Source: Capillidium heterosporum
Lineage: Eukaryota; Entomophthoromycota; Entomophthoromycetes; Entomophthorales; Capillidiaceae
Reading direction: 5' to 3'
Length of the DNA: 64,000 bases
Assembly: GCA_016630905.1 (NCBI GenBank)
Contig: WBMQ01000009.1
Coordinates: 1,550,001 to 1,614,000, forward strand
Part shown: positions 1 through 11,323 of the stretch, piece by piece
How positions within the stretch are numbered: the stretch's first letter is position 1
Layout of the letters: each line of letters begins with the position of its first letter
The notes under the pieces: generated by a model
Database searches by the model: none
Told to the model about the DNA's origin: nothing
Seen by the model: only the letters and a program-made list of their open reading frames with translations
Made by a program: the position numbers and the translations under genes

Positions 1-57
1 GATTCTTCAGATTTGAAGATCGGCTCCAAAGTCGCTAGCGTTGAAATACAGCTGTAG
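1..57 (+). CDS. 3' end of an unknown gene cut by the left edge
   Basis: Frame 1 is open from the first base and ends at a TAG at 55-57, giving 18 residues that end in ASVEIQL. Codon use looks coding-like and the sequence turns AT-rich straight after the stop, so this is probably the last exon of a gene that begins outside the window. No domain can be recognised in so short a piece. Confidence 0.35.
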   Translation, partial: DSSDLKIGSKVASVEIQL

Positions 58-634
58 ATAGTTGAGCAGTTTCATCGATATAGCTAATAGAATTTAATTG
101 TAAAGTTTAGCTTACACATCAGCATTATAGCCTTGCATGATAAATTATACAATGGCTTGTAAGCTTGTTTAAAGTATTGATTCCTTGTCCAACTACTACA
201 AGTGCTTTCAATTCATTTTAAAGTTTAAATATAGGTATATATGCATATTGAACAAAAGTCATTGGTTCTGGTATCCAATAGCTGCTTTATCAGGCTTATT
301 CTATTTTAAACTATAGTTACAGAGCATTTTGGTTGGTTTAGTAGTCTATAGTAATGATTTAAATGCTAAGCTAAATTAAGAATCTGAGGTTGGGAAGATA
401 GCAAAGGCCAAGTGCTTATCAATTCTTTTACAAACTAAACATAGCCACAAGTATTGGACCATAGCTACGTTGCACCAAAAGCATATTGTAGTCTGCTCAA
501 TCTTACTTTAGTAAAAGAAATAAATACATTTATTCGTTAATAGGTTCAAAATTCCAATTTATCAAATATTCCCAAAATCCACCTACTTCAACTTCAAAGA
601 TTCTTAAAACCAAGACAAGTAACAGTTACATGAG
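58..634. other. Intergenic, AT-rich, nothing recognised
   Basis: No open frame of note on either strand. It separates the left-edge gene end from the minus-strand CBS gene and probably holds both 3' untranslated regions. Confidence 0.5.
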
Positions 635-1775
635 TTACAGTTGAATTAGCATTTTAAGGATATCGGATGGAGCAATAGTAGCATAAGGCTTATCCTCCTT
701 ATCGATCAACCAAACGTGATGAACATTACGCTCCACCAAAAGAGCTACCAGCTGCTTAAGTGTAGTTTCCAAAGTACAGTAAACTAGTGGACGTATACCT
801 CTAGGAGATACCTAAAATGCATCAAATAAACATAAAGCTGAACAAGCACATTCATTTACCTTCATAAACTCTTGAACTGGCAACAAAATATGTTCCAAGT
901 TGGAAGTTGATAGACCACGTAGAGAAGAAGCCGATAAGTTGCTCAGTATTTTACCGGTTTGGCTAATTATAGAAGCGTTTTAATACAACCTACAAAAGTA
1001 AAGATTTGATCTACCTATCGACAACTACAGTGGATGTAAATTTGTTGCTAGCCATTAGACGATATGCTTGAAGTGCAGTAACATCGTCTTTAACTAAAGT
1101 AACACCATCCGGCCGTACCAACCCCAGCTCTTGAATCGACTTGCCCCAGCTTTCACTATTTGGTAACAACTCAGGGTTCTTATGGAGGTGACGGAGGACG
1201 TCCATCTGCGTGATAATAAACCCAGGCTTACCATTAGTATCTAATACGACCGCTCTATGGATCCCTTTAGCCATCGAAGTTATTACCTATTTGTATTTGT
1301 ATTTAAAGATTAGATATAAATTTACATCGTAGAGCCGATCGGTCAGCTGGCAAGTAGCTAGTCGGTAGCTTTCTCTATCAGTATCTAAGGACATGACCGC
1401 TTCTATGGGATTCAACAGTCGCTGGTAGCTGTGGGCGGGTAACATAGCCTTCCCCTCGTCTAACATAGTCGACCTTCTTCTTGGCTTACCTACAAGTTTG
1501 GGGCTGGAGCTGACTACCTCAGTTACCAAGTAGATTAAGACATCGAATAAGTTGACTACGTTGACGATTTGTTTGGAGTCGGTATGGGATTGGATAGGTA
1601 GACTCAAGATGTTGGCTTTGGCCATGATCATCAGCGCTTCTTTTATGGTGACGTTTGGAGATGCTGAAACGAAGTTGGAAGTGATACCTTCCCTATCCAA
1701 CTTACTACTGATAACATCTAGTTGACTAACTTTGACTTCGAACAACGTACTTTGTTGGGCTAACTTCTCGATCAT
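635..1775 (-). CDS. CBS-domain protein (Snf4/AMPK-gamma or Sds23-like)
   Basis: At least four exons join in frame: one ending in RLYDV, one starting VITSMAKGIHRAVVLD and reaching VVVD, one running SQTGKILSNL to QEFMK, and a last exon with PLVYCTLETTLKQLVALL and HHVWLIDKEDKP before DILKMLIQL and the stop. Introns are roughly 1284-1322, 966-1017 and 811-859. The pattern of a hydrophobic strand, then a strand with VVLD or WLID, then a (S/T)D-type helix start is that of CBS domains. I read three clear CBS units and a probable fourth, the layout of adenine-nucleotide-sensing AMPK gamma (Snf4) and of Sds23-type phosphatase regulators; I cannot choose between them. The first exon is open upstream to about 1920 without an ATG, so I use the first in-frame ATG at 1775. 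An upstream exon is possible. Confidence 0.7.
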
Positions 1776-2078
1776 TTTCTTTAAAAGATGCAAGTTGGAG
1801 TAGCTTGAAGGCTTTTTAATTTCTTTGGCTTGATTTATGACGTATGGCGTGACGGTTTCAAAAGCTTGAAATTGAAAACTTGAAAGGTATACAGAATTAG
1901 ACAGTTTTAATGAGTAAAATTATGACTACTAGTGCATATTTAAAGAATATAATATAGCTAAAATATAATACAGTATAAAATAAAAGCTTTTATTACAAAG
2001 TACAATTAAAGGTCAAGTTTACGGGTGCTAAGCGGGGATAAAGGTAGTTGGGTATAGAGTAAACAAATTTACAGCAGT

Positions 2079-3155
2079 CTAAGGACGGTCACACAAAATA
2101 GAGCCGCTCAAAGGCTTGCATTTGGTACCTGGAGCACAGTCCCTGTAAACTAGAATGCCATTGTCACAAGTGTTGAATCCATCCTTTCCATCCGCACAAG
2201 TCATCTGACCGTTAATGGAACACATACCACCTTGATTCCCTTGGCCATTACTAGGTACTGGCTGTATACTATAACTGTTATAAGCACTAGAAACTTGGTA
2301 GCTAGACTGATATGGGTCGTAAGTATAGCTTATGGCCGACGAGACAGAAGCTGAGGGAGTCGCAGTGGTAGCTGAATTATCTCCAGAGATTGATCCAAAC
2401 CCGGAGAAACCACTGTAGTAGCTGGAAAATACGGCATATGGGTCCGAGCTATAAGTCGCATAGGAGGCAGTTGCGTAAGGGTCGTAACTAGAGTAGGTAA
2501 CTGATCCTGAAGCGAATGGGTTATAGCTTGAGGCTGTGGCGTAAGGGTCGTAGCTGGAGTAAGAGAGGGTAGCATAGGGATCGTAGCTCGAGTAAGAAAC
2601 TGATCCTGAAGCGAAAGAATTATAACTCGAGTAGGATCCCGAGCCTGAGGCGTAAGGGTCATAGCTAGAGTAAGTAACTGAGGCTGAGCCATAAGGATCG
2701 TAACTCGAGTAGGTAGCTGAAGCGTAAGGGTCGTAGCTAGAGGCACCGGCCGTCAAGCTCTTTTTGGACTTTTTCTTCTTCTTCTTGGTCGACGAACCGG
2801 AGGGGTAGCTACTGGCATCGGAGGCCTGTCCGAACCCAGTGAAGGAGTAGGTGGGGTCCGTTATTGAAGTAGGCGTGTAGGAGTTACCACCTGATATATA
2901 CAAGCTGTCGGTAGCTTGGGCGAACAAAGCGTCATAAGTGCTGCTAGCGGCGGTGATGCTGGCACCGCTACCGTAGGCGCTACTTGCAGCGGTGATGCTG
3001 GAACCACTACCGTAATCGCTGCTTGCAGCAGTGATACTGGCACTGCTGCTATAGTCACCGCTTGCGGCTGACATATAGCTTTCGAAGGGGTATTGACCAG
3101 CTACAAGGCTTAGGAGAAGGGCACCGACGACTGATTTCATTTTCAAGGTAAACAT
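2079..3155 (-). CDS. Secreted Tyr/Ser-rich repeat protein with C-terminal Cys module
   Basis: A single uninterrupted 358-residue frame. Residues 1-20 form a signal peptide ending near SLVAGQ. Next come four short repeats of the type SITAASSxYGSG, a spacer with a lysine run (KKKKKKSKK, about residue 124), then about ten tandem SSYDPYA-type units separated by Ser/Thr/Val linkers. The C-terminal 45 residues hold six cysteines (motifs CSINGQMTCADG, FNTCDNG, YRDCAPGTKC, ILCDRP). That matches the family-19-like chitin-binding/carbohydrate-binding module found at the end of many fungal secreted proteins. I infer a wall-associated or extracellular protein with a flexible repeat stalk. It has no introns, unlike most neighbours. 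Function is not established; the C-terminal domain call is the firmer part. Confidence 0.8.
   Translation of the reverse strand: MFTLKMKSVVGALLLSLVAGQYPFESYMSAASGDYSSSASITAASSDYGSGSSITAASSAYGSGASITAASSTYDALFAQATDSLYISGGNSYTPTSITDPTYSFTGFGQASDASSYPSGSSTKKKKKKSKKSLTAGASSYDPYASATYSSYDPYGSASVTYSSYDPYASGSGSYSSYNSFASGSVSYSSYDPYATLSYSSYDPYATASSYNPFASGSVTYSSYDPYATASYATYSSDPYAVFSSYYSGFSGFGSISGDNSATTATPSASVSSAISYTYDPYQSSYQVSSAYNSYSIQPVPSNGQGNQGGMCSINGQMTCADGKDGFNTCDNGILVYRDCAPGTKCKPLSGSILCDRP
2230..2990 (-). repeat. Two in-frame tandem repeat blocks in the secreted protein
   Basis: About 2440-2745 encodes roughly ten SSYDPYA/SSYNPFA units with variable linkers. A second block at about 2935-3060 encodes SITAASSxYGSG units. 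The units are imperfect at DNA level, so copy number may vary between strains. Confidence 0.75.
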
Positions 3156-3244
3156 TTTATTAATTGGAAGTATTAATCGATAAATCTATTATTGGCTAAC
3201 TAAACAAAGTATAAGAGGATGGGATGGCTTCCGGGCTATCCGAC

Positions 3245-3252
3245 TATTTATA
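3245..3252 (-). promoter_or_regulatory. Probable TATA box of the secreted repeat protein
   Basis: TATAAATA on the minus strand, about 90 bases before the ATG at 3155. Position and sequence fit a core promoter; there is no direct evidence of use. Confidence 0.4.
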
Positions 3253-3456
3253 AACTGAGTTGGGATTAATATTGGTGATAACCTTGATATGCAGTTGTTC
3301 GTATATATGGGCAGGAGATATCGTCGACTACTAATATGCAAAGAAGGCTTGGCTCACTTTGCAATATGCAAATTTCGTTTGGACTAGACAAATCAATTGA
3401 CTTTAGTTTTTATGAAAGGATATGTCTCGTACTTATATAGCAGTCTGAGTTCAATT

Positions 3457-3683
3457 TTACGTCGAGTATTGGCTTAGTTGGGCTTTCATCTTCCGGCTAT
3501 CCAACATCTTGGCTTGGAAATAAACCCAATAGGTTTTCATCAATCGGCCACCTGTGGCTTTTTCCTTTTCTATGTTTTCATTTGATTTTTGGTGATCGTC
3601 ACCTTCTATCAAACTTTTGGAATGGGACTCATTTGGTTTGGAGTTTGGCACTTGTGGTTTGGATTTCAACAGCTTTTCAAAGG
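3457..3683 (-). CDS. Possible terminal exon of a small unknown gene
   Basis: An open frame with coding-like composition, preceded by an AG acceptor (AAATAG) at 3684-3685 and ending in a stop. The protein is hydrophilic (SKPNESHSKS) and ends with GGRLMKTYWVYFQAK and a basic tail. No ATG precedes it in frame and I could not find the 5' exon, so it may be a relic. Not recognised. Confidence 0.2.
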
Positions 3684-3711
3684 CTATTTTTAAATGTGCG
3701 GAGAAATATAG

Positions 3712-5141
3712 ATATAAAGTAGTATGCTTTTAGCCATGAAATGGTTAATATGTACATAAAAACATTGGAAAATAGGTTCTTTATGATATGGTATCCTAAA
3801 ATTGGATACAATTATAGCATCGCTTGCCAATTCAAAATATTGATGTGGCACAGTGTGCCTAGCGATCCAGACATTTCTAATATGAACAACCAAATTTACA
3901 ATCTGAGGATTCTAGGTTGTACCAAGTGTATAGAACATAGTGGGCTTGTATATCAATGCCAATCCAACCCCTAGGTCGGGGTCAGAATGACTTTAATTAA
4001 GAAGCCGTGATGTTAAATCCTACTCATCAGTATTAGTTCCAGAGTCGTTCTAGACCATAGAGGCTTTTGAAGTATATATACGAGTGCAAGTCTCTAAATA
4101 AATCGACGATAGGTTTATACTCAAATCAATACATCCATGCAAGTTAAAGCTCTGATTAGTAGGTTTATTGTAAGTTGCTTTTAGTAGAATATTCATTTGT
4201 AGTGTAGGCGACCCAGGTCATTCAGTAGGAGAGTGCTGATGGAACAAATTCCTATAGGACTTTGGTACTTTGAAGTATCACATGGTATCTTTCAAACGAA
4301 ATCTCAAAGCTATAGCACGGGTACATGTAAAAACACTGTCAAAGTTACTTGTTGGGGCTTTCCCTCTTGTATACAACTATTTACAATCGCATCAAATTCC
4401 TCTTATACTTTCTAATTTGAATTGAAGCTCTTAAATTTTAGTCACAGAATTCTTTCACAGTACTTGGAATATTTGATGGAAAAATAGATTGCAAACATTA
4501 CTCAGTTCTTGCAGACACCTTAAAACTTTACCATATATTTAAACTATTAATATCGTACCACTGTATAAAATTTTTTATCGATTCCATCCTATAATATCTA
4601 GTACTTCTTTACGACTATATATCCGCTAGATTTACATTGACTTTCAATACCACCATGAGGAGTCTAAAGTAATGATACCAAGAATCGGAGATATTGAGTG
4701 CAGTAAGTAGTAGGGTAGTTATCAATATAACCGCATTATTATAGCTGATAAATGAAACACAAACACAATGTTCTATATAATCAATTTACCTTAAAGGTAG
4801 AATAGCAGCTTGACATAGTTTATTTACTATATCATATAAATAGGCTTTGTCACATGTAAGTGGAAAAATAAGCGCTGGTTTAAAGGTTCATTTTTTCAAT
4901 AGAATAGGCAGTACTATTGTTACAAACTTTATAGCGGTTATGTTTCTAAATGCTAAAATGTAGCAATTAGAGCAGTGAACATACATACAGTAAAATGCAA
5001 ACAAACATATATACATCAAAGCTACAGTATCAAAAGAACATAAACCTATACCAAAAGACATATCAACATGTGGGACGCTGAAATTATTTGGTTTAATAGT
5101 TTATTGTCGTGGAACTGCAATTATGGGACACGTAGACCAAA
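3712..5141. other. Long non-coding stretch
   Basis: Open frames here are short, lack conserved motifs and look random. AT-rich runs dominate. It includes the 3' flank of the 14-3-3 gene. No RNA gene or repeat recognised. Confidence 0.5.
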
Positions 5142-6022
5142 TTACTCAGCCTTCTCAGAGTCCTTGGTGTTGTCTAAAAGCCTATAAGTAAAAGTACTAA
5201 ATTCAAAACCTACCGGCGTTATCCTGCATATCAGAGGTCCAGAGAGTCAAGTTGTCACGCAACAGCTGCATTATCAGGGTGGAGTCCTTGTAGCTATCTT
5301 CACTGAGGCTGTCGAGTTCGGCAATGGCGTCGTCAAAGGCCTGCTTGGCGAGGTGGCAGGCACGGTCGGGGGAGTTGACGATCTCAAAGTAGAAGACCGA
5401 GAAGTTCAAGGCCAAACCGAGTCGGATGGGGTGGGTGGAGGCCAATTCAACCTGGGCGATGTCGGTGGCAGCTTTGTAGGCTTCCAGGGACTTGTCCGAA
5501 GCTTCACTGCGTTCGGTATCCACCAAGAATTCGGCTAGGTAGCGGTAGTAATCACCCTTCCTGAAAAAGTTTAGAATTGGCAGAAAAGAACGCTTACATC
5601 TTGAAGTAGAAGACTTTGCACTCGCCAGACTCGGTGAAGGGGATGAGGAGCTCGTCGAGGACCTTGAGGATATCGTTGCAGATGTCCTTTAGCTCGCCCT
5701 CGATCTTCTTGCGGTATTCCAAAATCTTTTCGCTGTTTTCGGAGTTGCCTTTGGTAATTTCCTTCTGCTCAATGGAGCTAACGATTCTCCAGGAGGCACG
5801 GCGGGCACCGATAACGTTCTTGTAGGCGACCGAGAGGAGGTTACGTTCCTCAACCGTGAGCTCCTGCTTGAAACCGGCAACCTCCTTCATCTTCTCGACC
5901 ATCTCTAATAAAGCAGTTAGAATAAGTAGAAATATAAGGTTACCGTCGTAGCGTTCAGCCTGCTCAGCGAGTTTGGCGAGGTAGACGTATTCAGCTCTCT
6001 TGGGATCGACCGTGGTGCTCAT
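5142..6022 (-). CDS. 14-3-3 protein
   Basis: Four exons. The first ([20 protein letters not shown]) joins over a 39-nt intron (5905-5943, in frame and stop-free) to give the family signature [15 protein letters not shown]. The second exon carries the conserved [17 protein letters not shown] helix and ends VFYFKM. After an intron at about 5561-5596 the third continues [11 protein letters not shown] and contains [14 protein letters not shown] and the C-terminal signature [14 protein letters not shown] last small exon encodes [10 protein letters not shown] and the stop at 5142-5144. It uses the acceptor CTTTTAG; the nearer AG would give an immediate stop. The amphipathic groove residues are all present. 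It binds phosphoserine/threonine partners in the cytosol. The family is certain; which paralogue is not. Confidence 0.95.
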
Positions 6023-7500
6023 TATATTTCTGTTGAAAGGCCTGTGGTGTACTTAGTAAAAAGTAAGGATGTGTTTTAAATTCTAGTGAGTAAAGACGTT
6101 CAAATCTAATTCACTGAAATTCTATTTGCTCTTTGTATGGATGGCTGTGGGGTAGGTTGCTAATTCCCTCAATTAACCGAGTTTTTCAAATGAAGCTACT
6201 GAATTTCTGCAACTGATCTGTCCAATAAAGCCTGTAGGATTTTGCAGTGACGAATGTTATTTGTTGATGGTTCTGCAAATTTGGAACCCTTCCTAATTAA
6301 AATTGTGTTTCAGCTAAACAAGTTTCCCAAGAGCCCACCTTAGAAATGGGTTCATCCAATCACAAGCCTTAATTATCGAATGTTATATTTAGAACTTTGG
6401 TGAAGGTTATCTTATCGATTCAGTATTTTTCAATTGGAAACGGATTTTCTCCAAACCGATTGTCAAATTGAAAACTCAGTTAAATAGAGATTATTTATAG
6501 ATTAGCGTCATTCTGTAATTTGATCCACTAAAACATTCCATTAAGTTGTGATGGATGCCGCTTATTTGGCTATTTAAACGTTAGTGTCAGTATTTACGTA
6601 GTTACATGCCAGATTTATAATAAAATCGACCAGAAATTTCAAAGTTTTTGCATTTGCAAATTTGTACGGTACAAATTGAGCCAATAAGTCCAGCCATTGA
6701 TGGAGTGCTATTTGTTGTGGAGGATTGAAAGGAGTTGGATGAAAATGTTGGAGTAGATTCAGAGTTCAAGAGATAAGGAAATGGCGCTTTCCTAACGTAG
6801 CCAGTAATTTCCATAGTAAATCTGTTCATTTGAGGATTTCTCAAATTGAACTCTAAGGCTTAAAGATTTGAAGTTCTAAAACTCTATTGGCTAGAATGGG
6901 GTTTTGAAATGAGCAGCAACTGCCGCCTATATTAGGAAATTATCAAATATAAGAAACAAGGTGGTGTTGTCTATTGTTTTGGCCTCTAAACACAAAAATT
7001 AATGTTTATAGGCACTAAATCAATAAAGTCTATAAAGTTAAAGGTGTAGTTAATAAGAGATATCTATATAGCTTTGATCCGAGCTTTTAATACTGTGACA
7101 TTCCGTTCAGAATTAGTAGGATTCTTTTCCATATTCAATTACAATTACAAAACTATTGATTATATAAATATGCAATTTTGCTTAGAATCAAGGTTGAAAT
7201 ATTAGGTAGAAACCACTTCATTATAAATCAACCACACTTAATCAACCCATTCATTCCTACAAGAAAGGCACCTTTATATTAAAAGGTAAGTAGTACTTGG
7301 CTATAGTTTTGGAATAAAGTTTGCTTAATATGATTCAATCAATTAGCACAACACAGTACAAATTTCAATTGAAAAATAGAATTACGTATTAAGAATACCA
7401 CCCAATTAAAATGTCAGGTTTTCATCCAATAAAGTTTAGTTGAGTCATCAAGCCTAGGATTTCAATGATCCAAAACCAATAAACTTCATTTCTTTGAAAT
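6023..7500. other. Non-coding stretch upstream of 14-3-3
   Basis: Upstream region of the minus-strand 14-3-3 gene. No convincing open frames, repeats or RNA genes seen. The right part runs into sequence with scattered coding-like fragments that may belong to the decayed helicase further on. Confidence 0.45.
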
Positions 7501-9039
7501 TTACAATGAATAGTACATACTGCAAAGGCTTTGGCTCAAGATCTAATGATGATTGGAATGGGTGGCAATCGAACCGGTCCGAAAGAGTAGTAACAGTTAT
7601 AGTTCCGAAGCTCCTAACAGTACCAACGATTTAGTTTAACATTTCTCAATTTTGTCACTTTCACTATACAATCATTCTTCGAACATTAACCCAAACAGCC
7701 AATTTATTCAACTTATAGGAATCCTGGTAAATCAAGAAGCAGTTCTTTTATTAAAAGTGCTGGCTTACAAACTCTAATTACGAGATATTTGGCCGACAAA
7801 TTTGTGATACTATCGAATACGCCAAAGGCAGTACATACGAATAAGTAAGAATTTCCAACAAGTAGTTCAACCAGCGTGCTCTCCAAAATCAACGATGTGA
7901 GTGATTTGATTGTTTTGCTGGTAAATTGCTTGAGTCAATCCTTCCAAGATAGCCGATATTTTTACAACAGCGTAGACAGGATAATCAAGGTGTTTCTCTA
8001 TTGCTGCTCGACAATATGCTCAACTATATTTATTTTTCAACAAGCTTGCCATGTATCACAAACATCTTTTGCTTTTATGGAAGGATATTTCAAAGATTGT
8101 ATATTACCTAGACTTTATAAAAATATACATTAAATTCTATGGATTCAATCCTGATTTATTCATATTGGCTCATCTACAATTAAGCGTAATCTAATTACCA
8201 TGCTCGAGTTCCCTAGTTCTAATGAGAGCAGGGAGTTCGAGAGACTGATGACACTGTATTCTAGGCTCGGGAAATACGCTAAACTTATAGTTAAAAACGT
8301 TGTAAATTCTCCAAAATCTCATCAAAAATGACGCATTGGATTCCATCATTGATAGCCTATTCAGTAATTCCCGACCAGCTACTACAATATAAAACCTAAA
8401 AAACTTTCGTTAAGCTTCAGTATATTTCCAACGAACACCCTTCAACTTAAAGCCGGGATTCGTTATTTCTCTGAAACCAAGGCACTTTCATCCTCGAGTT
8501 CTAGGATGCTTTATAATATAGACCATGCTTTTAACGGGAGTGCTAGCTTCCATCAATAGTGATTGTGGAACTACATCGATCATGGTATAAAGTATTTCTG
8601 AAGCGGATCATTGCTCATTGGGAAGAACCAGAAGATAAATCGTTTTCTTTCGCTACCTTGAAGTTCGATAGTAACAAGACATTACATTTCGACGATTCAT
8701 ATCCCGTTCTGAAGGTCAAATTATGTGAGTACATCTTAAGTTGCTGATCAAAGGGGGGATTATTCTTTCCAAAATAGATCAACACAGCCCCAAAGAGCTT
8801 AAGGAAACCAACTTTGTCATCAGTACGATCCTTAATAGTCTTATAGTATGTCTGAAGACGTCAATATATACCCCAATATAATTAACCTTTGAAGTATGTT
8901 GGATCCCAATTATAATAGCAAAATAGTAGAAGACAGAATACAATAAAACAGCTATGAACTTAAAAGCACGGCCTTCATACACAATCTACTTTTTTGTAAG
9001 TACTCCAACAACCAAGTAAATCACCAAGAGTCTCTGTTT

Positions 9040-10470
9040 ATTTCTAAGATGGGTTTCTTCATTCTTCAGCAAGGGTGTAGTCCATCGAGTATAGCCGTTG
9101 TAGCATTTACAAAGAAGTAAGTTTCATTAATATGGCTCTATATCTCGACAATTATAAATGGCTGCCCCTCTTTGGAAGGGTTCATCGCGTGCATCTAGCA
9201 TAGAAGAGATAGCCATAATATCGACCAAGTTCATCTCGACTGAATCTCGAAAGCTTATCATGATTTCAACCATCATCAACGCATGCACTGAAACAACCGA
9301 TGCTTATTTCACCTTAGATTCGATCCTCTTCATCCTTTTGCTTATAACAGAGATCCGCTACATATTTACCTATCTATCTTTTTACAGCTGGTTAGAGCTT
9401 AAAGACTGGTACTTGAGCTCCTGAGATCAAAAGACTATTTTTTAGCGTGACACAGCTAACTTTTCAAGTGGAAAATATATTAAAACATATCATATTGAAC
9501 TGTCTCAAGCACACAGATACAAAGTTCAGCGTTCAAAACCCCGATCAGATGGATTGTTACTTGAAAAATAGCAGTTGCAAGGTAAAGTCATAAACGGTAC
9601 ATCCTCTAACTTTTTAACGTCCTTGCTTACAGAGGTTTTAACTGTGATCATAGCTACCTCTTCACCTGAAATCCTTGGAATCATTCCCTAGTCAGATACA
9701 AGAAGTCATGCAGTAAATGTCGTATCGATAACTGTAGCCATCCCTGCACAAATCACTGTAACTCTTGCTAGTTCAACGAGTGCCCACTTGTAACTAAACT
9801 GTCAAAGAAATTCTACCCTGTGGTAATTAATTATTGATCTTGTACTGTCAAAAGAACAATCACCACAGGTACTCATTATGTGAGATTATCATCAGTTTTA
9901 AATTGCCGAGCTGTAGTCATACGACTCTCCTCAAATGATATCTTACTTCCAACCGGTTCTATATCGAGAGCATGTACATATGCAAGGTTCAAATCAAAAT
10001 TCAACTTAAATGTGGGCACCAGCTGTTGACTGAGTGAACCATTGAATTGGACGATTCCTGCATCGAGGTATGCGACCAAAAGTTCGACTAAGATCACCTG
10101 TGTACAAAACCTTGCACTTCTGGCCACTCTCATGAAATGACCCATTATCAGCAAGGGTGCTTTATGAAGTTGATGTGTAACCATAATTGCTCGAATGATT
10201 GTAGCTTACCCAACAACCATATTTTGCTTTGCTTGAAATATACTCTATGCAATGCAGCCATGGATTCTATTATAGTAGAGCTCTCCATAAGCCGTACCAA
10301 GGATATATTGAACTATATCCGAACTCCTATCTCCATTATGAGTACACCAAGTTGTGCCAAGAGCTTTATGATCAACCTCCATATTCGAATTTCTGTATGA
10401 AGAGACTTCCATGCAAGTGTTTTGAAAAATTTAAAATACTAACGTATATTGTAGCCATAAATATTTAAGG
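9040..10470 (+). pseudogene. Decayed ZNFX1/Hrr1-like NF-X1 zinc-finger helicase
   Basis: Fragments in all three plus-strand frames line up, in the right order, with the second half of ZNFX1-type SF1 RNA helicases. FILQQGCSPSSIAVVAFTKK (from about 9055) looks like the segment before helicase motif V, followed by IEEIAIIST. Next comes a clean stretch at 9492-9581 with LNCLKHTDTKFSVQNPDQ and NSSCK, matching the block just before the zinc fingers. A plausible intron follows (about 9582-9631), then Cys/His-rich pieces: FNCDHSY, CSKCRIDNCSHPCTNHC, EILPCGN, LPSCSHT, LKCGHQ, LCTKPC, LMCNHNCSNDC. Several in-frame stops of all three types and frame changes interrupt it. I infer a dead gene. The family acts in RNA interference (Hrr1) or RNA surveillance. 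Sequence upstream of 9040 is too decayed to assign firmly. Confidence 0.6.
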
Positions 10471-10768
10471 CTGTGTGGGGAAGCATGTCTATCATGCTTT
10501 TGATGCACTAGTCTATGGAGCTACCCTATCGCTTTAAGCCCGTTCAGATCACTTGGTATTAATGAGATCATTTACATGCTACCGAACTGTGGGCACAGTA
10601 AGTATATAGAAGAATATATCTAATTAGTTTAGTATTCTATGCATCAGGACTAGATACATATTTTGAATCTAGAGATAATCAAGATAAATCATCAACTAAT
10701 TCGCTTATAGCTTACCAAATTCAGCTATAAGACTATGAGAATATTCCAAGTACCAGAAACTCGTATTT

Positions 10769-11136
10769 ATGGCACTAAGATACGAATGGTGCATTGAGAA
10801 ACTTAAACTCTTCAACGATATGAAGATAAAAATGAAGACCAATTGGAATGTATTGACCGTTGATGAGAAGGAGTCAACTATCGCAGCTATAGCCAGTAAA
10901 GCTGACCGCAGTATATACGATTCGATTGATGTAGGTAGTCCTGTTCTAATGGGAAGCTCTTACTACATAGGTATATATTTTAATTTTAATTTTTTCTGTT
11001 AGATGAATATAATGATGCTACCCAAACTTTGGAGTGTCTCGATTGCAATGAAGAAATTGATAACGGCCAACACCACGTTATCAGTTTCAATTGCTTCTTT
11101 GATGGGTTTACTCTTTCTGACAAGTCAGCCAAGTAG
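10769..11136 (+). CDS. Small two-exon unit with C-terminal CxxC, unknown
   Basis: An ATG at 10769 opens a coding-like frame (LRYEWCIEKLKLFNDMK). It splices over an intron at 10971-11002 (GTATAT to TTAG) into ID-EYNDATQTLECLDC, ending HHVISFNCFFDGFTLSDKSAK and a TAG at 11134-11136; 111 residues. Joining the exons this way turns two unrelated-looking frames into one coherent acidic Cys-containing tail, so the intron is probably real. It lies just after the decayed helicase and may be its surviving 3' end. The upstream frame also stays open for a few codons before the ATG. Function unknown. Confidence 0.45.
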
Positions 11137-11323
11137 TTGGGTGGGACTTTTATGTGCGATTTTAGTTGTTACAATGTTTTATTTATATTAAATTGTTCAA
11201 GATATATTCTATGTTATTTTTTATAGCTGATAGTTTAATTAATTGGTTCATTTTTTAATATATATAGTAGTTGTATAAAATATAAAGAATAGTCAATGGT
11301 ATTTTATACTATTTTTAGCTTAG

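Noticed and set aside
2230-2990. CRISPR-like or satellite array
   Set aside because: The repeats are in-frame protein repeats with variable linkers, without uniform DNA spacers.
3690-3893. Minus-strand 67-residue frame as the 5' part of the unknown exon at 3457-3683
   Set aside because: It cannot be spliced in frame with convincing signals, and its content looks random.
9650-10100. UGA read as cysteine or selenocysteine: three in-frame TGA codons in the zinc-finger relic stand where a Cys is expected.
   Set aside because: TAG and TAA stops and frame changes occur in the same stretch, and TGC/TGT to TGA is a single base change. Intact genes nearby use normal stops. Simple decay explains it.
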